From JAKFWF01 sp963732635 (lineage in GTDB: Bacteria > Pseudomonadota > Alphaproteobacteria > Rhizobiales > Hyphomicrobiaceae), in assembly GCA_963732635.1 (NCBI GenBank), contig CAVTAL010000014.1:1-64000 (forward strand): a stretch of DNA of 64,000 nucleotides, written 5' to 3'. The notes beneath the pieces are model-generated. The model was not told where the DNA came from. It saw nothing but the letters and a program-made list of their open reading frames with translations, and searched no databases. Made by a program: the position numbers and the translations under genes. Positions 57,605 through 64,000 of this stretch are shown in pieces; position 1 is the stretch's first letter, and every line of letters starts with the position of its first letter.

Positions 57605-59776
57605 ATGACGCCAACGCTGAAGGCCCCGGACAGATCGCGTGTCACAGACCTGGCGCCTCGCACCTGCGTCAGTCTGCTGCTTGCGGGCCTGATATTCTTG
57701 CTGATGGGGCAGTTGGTTAGCGTCGCGAAGGCTAAGAGTGCACCGGCGACCAAGGAAGCCGGCATCGATACACTGGTTCGGCAGCTGACGAATGGCTCCT
57801 ACACCCTCGTCAATGATGGGTGGCAGGTTCTGGGCCAACGCTTCGTGCACACCGCGACGCCTGAACTGTTGACCGAGCAATCAATCGTCGAAACCCTGCA
57901 GAACGCGGCGCTGTCAGACAGCCAGGCCGTCAGTCTCTGGCGCTTTTTTGGTGACGACTTGAATGCACGAATGGCCACGGTGCCAATTGTGAAGGCGCTC
58001 ATAGGCGCCACCCGCAGTCCTCGTGCACGTACACCACTCTGGAGCGCGCTGGTCGCCCTGGCGCGCGAGCATGACGTCGGCTCTCGCGATCGCGAGAACT
58101 CCCTACTCGGCCTCTTTGAACGCAGCAGGAGCGAGTTTCTGCCGCTGTTCGGCGAGGCGCGCGAGATGGAGGACTCTGGCGACGAAATGGTCGAACTGCT
58201 GCTGGAGACGGAAATATTCGGTGCCGACTTCGACAAGGGTGTCGACTGGCTGAGCGCCTACGATCCAGCACCGCTCGCGCGGAAGATGGAGCGTGAGCGC
58301 GCGTTAGGAAAGCCCGTGCCATGGGAAGCAGCGGCCTTCTGGTCGATGGTACGCTGGAAGGACGCACGGCTCGTCTCCAAAGCCGCGCAAGCGCCACAAA
58401 GGCTGACGGCGCTGGACCATGTGGGCGAGTCCTTCATCATCATTTTCAATTGCCTGCATGATATGAACCCGAAGTATCGCGAGGCCATGGTCTACGGCCT
58501 CGGGCCGATCGAGGTTTTCAATCTTGCTATTGGTGGCGAGGTGGAACTCTACAGGCTAGGGACGTCAACCTATCGCAATCATTTGCACTCGGTTATAATG
58601 CGAGGCATCAAGGAAAGCGGCTCCCTCGAGGCTTTTCTCGACAAGGCGACACCAAAGTGGCTTGGCAAGGAGGCTGCCGCCGCCGCCCCGCGGCGCGCGA
58701 TGATCTTTTTGCGGATCGTCTCCGCTTTTGGCTTGCTGGAACAAGTTCTCGGCCATGTCCAGGACCGCAACCGCTTCGTGGCAAATGGCATTGCTTCGCT
58801 GAGCGACGCACGCTACTTCGAAGGCAACAGCCGGGTCGTGATGGACATATTGACTTCGCGCGCGAACTCGCCGGCAGCGGTGCAGTTCAAGCGCGTACTG
58901 CTCGACCAACTCTACATGCGCCATCATAATGAGACGGATTCGACGACTAAAAGTGTCTACGGCAGCATGCTGTCGGTCTATCAAACCGTAACGGGCGATC
59001 GGCGCGACCCCGCGATCAGCCAGACGTTTCCACTCGATGACGCGATCATCCGACTGCCGTTCGACAGACTTTTTACGGCGGATGGCACGGGTGGATACGT
59101 GCATCGCATGTTCATGCGGATGGACCATGACGTCGATGCCGTCACGACTTACACAAACTTCCGCAACCTGATGCGTGCGCGCGGCGCGTCGGTGCGCGAG
59201 GAACGCGATCACGCCGTTTACCGAGTCGCAGCACGCCGGCGGCTGATTGAGATCTATGTCAACAAGCCAACTTCGCGCGGCGTGAAGGAGGGCATCGACA
59301 GTATCTCGGAGATCCTTCGCGGTTTGCGGGTAGAGACGGTGATCGGCCGCGGCCATACCTCTATCGTGAAGCCAATGAAGGAAAGTGCGAGGCGTATACT
59401 CGGCGATCGCATAGGCGGTGTGGCGACGGTCTTCGTGGGTAGCTGCGGCGGCGATGCCTCAGTGCGCGGTCTCATCGATACTTTCGGCTACCGCTCCTAC
59501 ATCGCTGCGCGCTCGACCGGTCGGTTGGTGATCAACAACGCGCTGATCGACAACTATATGAATGCCCTCATGGCGTTGCCGGAGGACGGGCGAATGGCGC
59601 TGGAAGACGTGCTAGCCCGGGCGATCGCGCCCTACATGCGAGCCGGCGTCAATGAGGACTTGCAGCACGACGCCAGCCTATACCGAGTAGCCACCACGAT
59701 CGTTCTAACGGCATATCTCTTGGATACACATGTGCGGCGCATTGCACCTCCGGATCAGCATTCCCTTGAGTGGTGA
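57605..59776 (+). CDS. Large exported protein of unknown family, possible clan CD cysteine peptidase
   Basis: 723 residues. A hydrophobic segment at about 22-40 is a signal or anchor. Residues about 50-480 look all-helical with no recognised domain. The C-terminal part (about 540-680) alternates strands and helices: RRRLIEIYVNKP, VETVIGRGHTSIV (H584), VATVFVGSCGGDAS (C614) and YRSYIAARSTGRLVI. Histidine and cysteine, each just after a hydrophobic strand and 30 residues apart, resemble the dyad of caspase/gingipain-like peptidases. I do not recognise the whole protein. It stands alone, converging with the nickel block. Confidence 0.6.
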   Translation: MTPTLKAPDRSRVTDLAPRTCVSLLLAGLIFLLMGQLVSVAKAKSAPATKEAGIDTLVRQLTNGSYTLVNDGWQVLGQRFVHTATPELLTEQSIVETLQNAALSDSQAVSLWRFFGDDLNARMATVPIVKALIGATRSPRARTPLWSALVALAREHDVGSRDRENSLLGLFERSRSEFLPLFGEAREMEDSGDEMVELLLETEIFGADFDKGVDWLSAYDPAPLARKMERERALGKPVPWEAAAFWSMVRWKDARLVSKAAQAPQRLTALDHVGESFIIIFNCLHDMNPKYREAMVYGLGPIEVFNLAIGGEVELYRLGTSTYRNHLHSVIMRGIKESGSLEAFLDKATPKWLGKEAAAAAPRRAMIFLRIVSAFGLLEQVLGHVQDRNRFVANGIASLSDARYFEGNSRVVMDILTSRANSPAAVQFKRVLLDQLYMRHHNETDSTTKSVYGSMLSVYQTVTGDRRDPAISQTFPLDDAIIRLPFDRLFTADGTGGYVHRMFMRMDHDVDAVTTYTNFRNLMRARGASVREERDHAVYRVAARRRLIEIYVNKPTSRGVKEGIDSISEILRGLRVETVIGRGHTSIVKPMKESARRILGDRIGGVATVFVGSCGGDASVRGLIDTFGYRSYIAARSTGRLVINNALIDNYMNALMALPEDGRMALEDVLARAIAPYMRAGVNEDLQHDASLYRVATTIVLTAYLLDTHVRRIAPPDQHSLEW

Positions 59777-59878
59777 GGTAGAGAGAGCGGCAAGCTGCCT
59801 TTTGCCGATTTCCCGCCTGAGCCGGCAGCAGCACACGCGTTGAGCCTTGAAATCGGTATGCTGTCCCCATTGCGGCCG

Positions 59879-59905
59879 CCCTACCGCACCAAAGGCGCGG
59901 TAGGG
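59879..59905. terminator. Hairpin between the 723-residue gene and the nickel block
   Basis: Perfect 9-bp stem CCCTACCGC / GCGGTAGGG, loop 9 bases. Lies between two converging genes. No T-tract, so termination is inferred. Confidence 0.45.
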
Positions 59906-59920
59906 AGCAAGGATGCGGGT

Positions 59921-60670
59921 CTACTTCTTCTCTGCGAACTTCTCATAGGTCCCAGTTATGGTCGCCTTCACGGTGATCGGTTGTTTGGTGCGGTTGCGCC
60001 ATGACCAGCCATGCGTTCCATCGTAGCCAGCCTTGAACTCTCCCTTATCAGTCGCAGCGACGCCCTTGTTATATTCGGTGTATTCACTGGCAGGGGCGTT
60101 ATGCTTCTCGCCGTGGAAATTGAAGTTGATGGGGCTCGATGCTGTCCAGGTGAACGTGTAGCCGTCACCTTTCTTCATCCAGGCCTTTAACTCCATCTTT
60201 GCACTCGGCTGCAGGACGATTTCGAGCGTGTCCGTCTTCTGCCCCGCTGCCGGCGCCGCTACAGCACTTTTTGCGGCAGGCGCTGGCGCAAGCTGAGCCA
60301 ATTGCGCCCAAGCCTCGCCGATGGGGGCGGCGTCGCTGATGACCCGCTGGTCATTGATACTCGAATTGATGTTGCCGACGACGAGCGCCGCTGGAAGCTG
60401 CGTCTTCTTCGCCAGTTTGGCTTCTGCGTCGAGCTTGATTTGGCCCATCTGGGTGAGGCCAAGCACGCGGCCAATGCCGGTCGGATCAATAGCGTATTCT
60501 GCTGGTAGAACGCAGGTGACGCCAAGTACGGCCGCAACCGCCGTGGCAATAACCGTCGAGCGCACGAGGTGTGACGTGCTCGGCAGGTGCTGGACGACAT
60601 TAACCGTCGACTCGCTCGTGGCGATTGTTGCAGCAGAAGTCTTGGCAGTGGTTGTCATTGTTTTGGTCAT
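59921..60670 (-). CDS. Single-span membrane anchor protein of the HupE-associated type
   Basis: 249 residues. Cytoplasmic N-terminus, one membrane segment (about 38-55, STVIATAVAAVLGVTCVLP), then an extracytoplasmic region with an Ala-rich linker (about 125-145) and a beta-rich end (DGYTFTWTASSPINFNFHGE, GTHGWSWRNRTKQPITVKA). Proteins of this layout are annotated as transmembrane anchor proteins beside HupE/UreJ. It follows the HupE-like gene by 57 bp on the same strand. Confidence 0.7.
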   Translation of the reverse strand: MTKTMTTTAKTSAATIATSESTVNVVQHLPSTSHLVRSTVIATAVAAVLGVTCVLPAEYAIDPTGIGRVLGLTQMGQIKLDAEAKLAKKTQLPAALVVGNINSSINDQRVISDAAPIGEAWAQLAQLAPAPAAKSAVAAPAAGQKTDTLEIVLQPSAKMELKAWMKKGDGYTFTWTASSPINFNFHGEKHNAPASEYTEYNKGVAATDKGEFKAGYDGTHGWSWRNRTKQPITVKATITGTYEKFAEKK

Positions 60671-60727
60671 GGTAGGTCATCCTGTTTTGGATTGATTGGT
60701 GTCTAACGCATCGCGTCGGGGTAGGCC

Positions 60728-61441
60728 TCATGCGGGCGGATGCATGCTGTGGAAGTAGCCCTGCAACTGCATGGTGGTGAGGGCGAACCCGGCCACCATC
60801 AGCGCGACATTCGAAGTCACGGCCAGTTTCGAGAAGCTGGGCGTCCGCCGCCAGAACCCCATGAGAATGAGGATCGCTGACAGCGCCATCAGCTGCCCGA
60901 ATTCGACACCGATGTTGAACGAGATGAGGTTCGGAATCAGGCCGTCTGGCGACAACTCGAAGTCTTGAACCTTGGTCGCCAGTCCGAAGCCGTGGAATAG
61001 ACCAAAGATCAGCACGGCCGCCTTGGCATTCGGCTGGAAGCCGAGCCATTTCTTGAAGAGGTCGAGATTGTCCAACGCTTTGTAAACGACCGAGAGCCCG
61101 ATGATGGCGTCAATCAGATACGCGTTGACTCCGGTGCCATTGAGAACGCCGAACAGCAGTGTCGTGCTGTGCCCGATCGCGAACAGCGTCACGTAGAGCC
61201 CGACGTCCTTCAGCCGATAGAGGAAGAAGATCACGCCAAACAGAAACAACAGGTGATCGTAGCCGGTCACCATATGCTTGGCGCCGAGGTACATGAAGGG
61301 GATGAGATTGCGACCTTCGACGGCCTCGATATATGCCTGATCGCCCGTTGGAACGCCGTGTGCAAAAGCTGGTTCGCCCAGCGTCGCCGCCACGACGAAC
61401 GCAACGGTAGCCAGCACGGCTTGTCCGCTTCGTTGATGCAT
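60728..61441 (-). CDS. HupE/UreJ family nickel permease-like protein
   Basis: 237 residues. Signal peptide (ends AFAHG), then six or so membrane segments. Conserved histidine positions: MVTGYDHLLFLFGVIFF, FAIGHSTTLLFG, LIFGLFHGFGLATKV and NIGVEFGQLMALSA. HupE/UreJ proteins import nickel for hydrogenase or urease; neither enzyme is in the window. Probably co-transcribed with the anchor protein gene. Confidence 0.85.
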   Translation of the reverse strand: MHQRSGQAVLATVAFVVAATLGEPAFAHGVPTGDQAYIEAVEGRNLIPFMYLGAKHMVTGYDHLLFLFGVIFFLYRLKDVGLYVTLFAIGHSTTLLFGVLNGTGVNAYLIDAIIGLSVVYKALDNLDLFKKWLGFQPNAKAAVLIFGLFHGFGLATKVQDFELSPDGLIPNLISFNIGVEFGQLMALSAILILMGFWRRTPSFSKLAVTSNVALMVAGFALTTMQLQGYFHSMHPPA

Positions 61442-61617
61442 GAGGTCTCTCTATGGTTCACGCCAAAGCGATGCCGCTGACATCGTCAATCGGTGACGCT
61501 GGCGCTGGTTGCATTCTTCGGGTTTAGATGGTGCAGCGGACCGACGCGCATGAGCTGCAAGCCGCTTCTGCGGCAAGGCTCATGAATGTGAGGCGCGTGA
61601 TCAGCGTGCTGCGACAG

Positions 61618-62043
61618 CTATATACGCCGCGGTGGACGTTCGCTGGGGCCGACGTCGAACACGACAATCGTTTTGCTTCGCGACGGCGACCAGGACGTAT
61701 CAACGACCGGGAACTTCCATGCGACAAGCGGCGTCATGCTGAGTGCGAGGTCCGCCGGGTGCTCGTGCGTTTGATCCAGGCCGCGCGTACCGCTTGTGTC
61801 TCCAGCCTCAAGGCTTGCCACGTCGACTGAACTATCGACGTCGGAAGCGGTGTGCTCGTCGTGATGATGGTCGGATTGCTCATGCACGTGCTCATGCGCG
61901 TGCACCATTCCCGAATAAGTGCTTGCAATCAGATTTATCGCGAGCGCCAAAACAACAATGATCGTCATCGCCGCACGGCTGTGCGCAGCGAACCGACGAT
62001 GCTTGTTGAATGGCAAGTACTCCGACAATGGCGAGCCCCTCAT
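61618..62043 (-). CDS. Histidine-rich membrane-anchored protein
   Basis: 141 residues if it starts at 62043; ATG at 61968 is an alternative, and no SD is clear. One hydrophobic segment (TIIVVLALAINLIASTYSG) is followed by a His-rich run (HAHEHVHEQSDHHHDEH). The rest is polar. Probably a periplasmic metal buffer in the nickel/cobalt block. Confidence 0.55.
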   Translation of the reverse strand: MRGSPLSEYLPFNKHRRFAAHSRAAMTIIVVLALAINLIASTYSGMVHAHEHVHEQSDHHHDEHTASDVDSSVDVASLEAGDTSGTRGLDQTHEHPADLALSMTPLVAWKFPVVDTSWSPSRSKTIVVFDVGPSERPPRRI

Positions 62044-62149
62044 TCGATGATTGCGGGTAATAGAACCACTCTGTGCCGTCAATGCGGCAGGCCTCGTTCC
62101 AAGCCGCTGTTCATTGCGCCCATAGGAAAAATAGCACTCCCGACCCTCA

Positions 62150-62992
62150 CTAAAGCTGACCGAAGGCACGCAAGCCTTGGACAACGGCGAACAAACCGAT
62201 GCCAAAAACGACAGCCGACGAAAGATACGGAGCCCAGTAGGCGAACCGATCGAATGCGCCCGACTTCGACTTGATCGCCGTTACACCCCACGCGGCCGCG
62301 ACACCAACCGCAACCATCGTCAGTGCCAAGCCGACACTGAATGCTGCGACCATTACAATACCAAGGCCATACGCTTGCTGATGCAAACACGCGAGCAACA
62401 CGGCGAATGCGGCCGGACACGGTAGCAGTCCGCCCGTGAATCCAAACCAAGCGATCTCACCATTGGTGACGGCGCCGGCTTTACCAGTAAACTGCTTCTT
62501 GATCTCGGCCTCATGGAACGCCGCGTGCTCGTCTTCGGTGTTGAATGTCGCGTGTGCGTGGTGATGATCATGCGCGGGCGTGCTTGCATGCCCATGATTG
62601 TGACCGTGGCCGTGATGATCGTGGCCGTGATGATGGTGTCCGTGTGCGGGCGCTGGCACCAATCGCTTCAAAATTCGGAAGGAGAGTGCGATCAGTAGAA
62701 GACCACCGAGAACCAAGAGCCAGGGCTCTGCCCGCTCAAGGACACCTGCATCACCTAGGCGCCATGCTATGACCGCGAGCGCCCACACGACGATTGTGTG
62801 CCCCAAGGTTGCCGACAGTGCGAGCAGCGCCGCTTGGCGCGCTGTACCATGAACGGCCACGATGAACGCGATCATCATCGACTTTGAATGCCCGGGCTCG
62901 AGCGCATGGAGTGCACCGAGCACGAGGGCCGTTGGCAACAACAGCCAGGCATTGGCAGCCCCGGATTGAATGATGCTCGCAATATCCGGCAT
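62150..62992 (-). CDS. NicO-family nickel/cobalt exporter (RcnA-like)
   Basis: 280 residues, six or more membrane segments. HALEPGHSKSMM and GGLLPCPAAFAVLL are the conserved NicO/RcnA motifs. A cytoplasmic loop of about 50 residues is extremely His-rich (HGHHHHGHDHHGHGHNHGH), a metal-binding feature of RcnA. Starts 6 bp after the stop of the sensor gene, so controlled by it. Intact. Confidence 0.9.
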   Translation of the reverse strand: MPDIASIIQSGAANAWLLLPTALVLGALHALEPGHSKSMMIAFIVAVHGTARQAALLALSATLGHTIVVWALAVIAWRLGDAGVLERAEPWLLVLGGLLLIALSFRILKRLVPAPAHGHHHHGHDHHGHGHNHGHASTPAHDHHHAHATFNTEDEHAAFHEAEIKKQFTGKAGAVTNGEIAWFGFTGGLLPCPAAFAVLLACLHQQAYGLGIVMVAAFSVGLALTMVAVGVAAAWGVTAIKSKSGAFDRFAYWAPYLSSAVVFGIGLFAVVQGLRAFGQL

Positions 62993-62998
62993 GTCAGC

Positions 62999-63265
62999 TC
63001 ACAAATACTTGCTCAGGGCCTTGAACTCGGCCAGCGCGGCGCGCGCTTCCTTGGCGTCGCCACCGATCCCGTCGGCCAAGCAATGGTCGATATGGTCATG
63101 GATGAGTTCGCGCTTGGCATTGCCGACCGCGTTCTCGACGGCATGAAGTTGCTGTGCAAGTTCGGTGCACGGTCGGCTTTCCTCCATCATCGCAATGATC
63201 GAGCGCAGATGCCCTTCGGCCCGCTTCAACCGCTTGATGATGTCAGGGTGACTATGATGGCGCAT
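62999..63265 (-). CDS. RcnR/CsoR-family metal-sensing repressor
   Basis: 88 residues from MRHHSHPDIIKRLKRAEGHL. All-helical tetrameric repressor. Metal ligand positions by family spacing are H3, C33, H58 and C62. RcnR has H-C-H-H and CsoR x-C-H-C, so this H-C-H-C set looks most like the nickel sensor InrS. It is first in the rcnA operon and divergent from the second NicO gene across a palindromic operator. Confidence 0.9.
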   Translation of the reverse strand: MRHHSHPDIIKRLKRAEGHLRSIIAMMEESRPCTELAQQLHAVENAVGNAKRELIHDHIDHCLADGIGGDAKEARAALAEFKALSKYL

Positions 63266-63272
63266 TCTGCTA

Positions 63273-63290
63273 CCTATCCTAGGGGATAGG
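63273..63290. promoter_or_regulatory. Palindromic operator between the metal sensor and the second NicO gene
   Basis: CCTATCC-TAGG-GGATAGG, perfect 7-bp arms with a 4-base centre, 8 bases before the sensor ATG and 17 before the NicO ATG. The G/C-tract palindrome fits RcnR/CsoR family sites; it can control both directions. Confidence 0.7.
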
Positions 63291-63306
63291 ATAAAGGCAA
63301 GCTGCA

Positions 63307-64000
63307 ATGTGGGAATGGTTCCATTCGGCAATCAGCCAGATGCAGGGCGGTATCATGCGCTCTCTGGCTGCGGAATTGCGAGCCGGCGGGATGGGCGCAG
63401 TCATGTTCGCTTTTGGTCTTGGTGCTCTGCATGCCTTGACCCCGGGCCATGGCAAAGCGGCCCTTGCAGCTTATTTTCTGGGGCGTGAGGCACACATTAG
63501 GCAAAGGGATCCGCGTCGCCTTGTCGGCCGCTTTGCTGCATGTGCTGTCGGGATTTGCGGCTTTCCTGGTGTTGCGCTTCGTTGTTGGACAGGTGCCATC
63601 CATATCGGGGCGTGGCTCACCCGGCTTCACCGCGTTTGGATACGGCCTCATCGTGTTGGCTGGCGCGATGATGCTCTATCAAAGTGTTCGTCCTTCTCAG
63701 GACCATACGCATGACGGGTCCCGCGCAATGATCGCAGGCATGGGCCTGCTGCCGTGCCCGCTGACGATTTCTGTCCTCGGATTTGCGTGGTTGCAGAGCA
63801 GCGGCATCATGGTTGGCCTGATGCTCATCTCGCTCGCGCTCGGGATATCTCTGACGATCGGCCTCGTCGCCGTCGCTGCCATAGTTGGACGAGCCACGAT
63901 GGGGCACGCGCTTGCAACCCGACTGCCTCAACTCGATCGCGGAGCGCGGATCGTTCAGGGCATTGCCGGTTCGACCATCGTTCTGATCGGAATCTACACG
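63307..64000 (+). CDS. Second NicO-family transporter (frameshift near 63490; cut by window edge)
   Basis: Starts MWEWFHSAISQMQGG. HALTPGHGKAALAAYFLG is the first NicO motif; one extra base near 63490 shifts the frame, after which GKGIRVALSAALLHVLSGF continues through GMGLLPCPLTISVLGF, the second motif, to the right edge. Lacks the long His-rich loop in the part seen. Divergent from the sensor and sharing its operator. Confidence 0.83.

Noticed and set aside
61528..61830. Plus-strand frame opposite the His-rich gene
   Set aside because: No SD, no family; the minus-strand frame has a membrane segment and histidine run fitting the metal block.
1..64000. tRNA, rRNA, CRISPR arrays, phage integrase or transposase genes
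   Set aside because: I scanned for TPsiC-loop-like sequences, regular spaced repeats and recombinase motifs by eye and found none; a dedicated search could still find a tRNA.

Overview
The window looks like chromosomal DNA of a GC-rich alphaproteobacterium of the Hyphomicrobiales (Bradyrhizobium / Rhodopseudomonas / Pseudolabrys-like). I infer this from the gene set, not from a database match: DUF1134 (EipA-type) envelope protein, ruvCA followed by ruvB and ybgC, OpgC next to an SGNH hydrolase, polyprenyl synthase next to ispE and a TPR protein, a Bug-type receptor, and FNR/FixK-like boxes. I saw no rRNA, tRNA, CRISPR array, prophage or intact insertion sequence.

Layout. 0-13 kb: metY, a DUF1134 protein, a dimethylglycine-dehydrogenase-like flavoprotein, an unexplained convergent PAS-like/GNAT-like pair, an ARPP-1 protein, a fatty acid desaturase, and tandem GH114/TM1410-type proteins, one secreted and one membrane-anchored. 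13-25 kb: housekeeping genes (FkbM methyltransferase, glyQ, a toxin-antitoxin pair, S49 peptidase, tRNA1(Val) methyltransferase, polyprenyl synthase, ispE, TPR protein, threonine dehydratase, opgC plus SGNH hydrolase). 25-38 kb: a disturbed stretch in which ETF-QO, ybgC, a second related toxin-antitoxin pair, a GIY-YIG nuclease between inverted palindromic repeats, duplicated metallophosphoesterases, ruvB, a TRAP transporter, YaiI, ruvA and ruvC are interleaved. 38-57 kb: a Bug receptor, a phosphotransferase/DUF6285/YchJ group, acyl-CoA synthetase, epoxide-hydrolase-like enzyme, NAD malic enzyme, a DUF1800/DUF1501 export pair, a fused TRAP permease, gamma-glutamyltransferase and small regulators. 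57.6-59.8 kb: a 723-residue exported protein of unknown family with a possible cysteine-peptidase dyad. 59.9-64 kb: a nickel/cobalt block (membrane-anchor protein, HupE/UreJ permease, His-rich protein, two NicO transporters, an RcnR/CsoR-type sensor with a palindromic operator).

Quality warning. About twenty otherwise well-conserved genes are broken by single-base shifts, concentrated between 25.3 and 37.2 kb (ETF-QO, ybgC, both metallophosphoesterases, ruvB, all three TRAP genes, YaiI). In dctP, dctQ and dctM the repairing change is always restoration of one lost G or C, which points to consensus errors rather than true pseudogenes. I give the reconstructed full span for such genes and note the break points.

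How genes work together. The nickel block appears to combine import (HupE/UreJ), export (NicO pair) and sensing. opgC and the SGNH hydrolase probably modify periplasmic glucans. ispE and polyprenyl synthase belong to isoprenoid/quinone supply. FNR/FixK-like boxes stand before malic enzyme and between the ARPP-1 gene and the desaturase, suggesting oxygen control. Most notable for follow-up: the 723-residue protein, the toxin-antitoxin/ybgC overlap chain, the GIY-YIG gene whose C-terminus lies inside a repeat, and a cluster of three matching palindromes at 42.6-42.9 kb.
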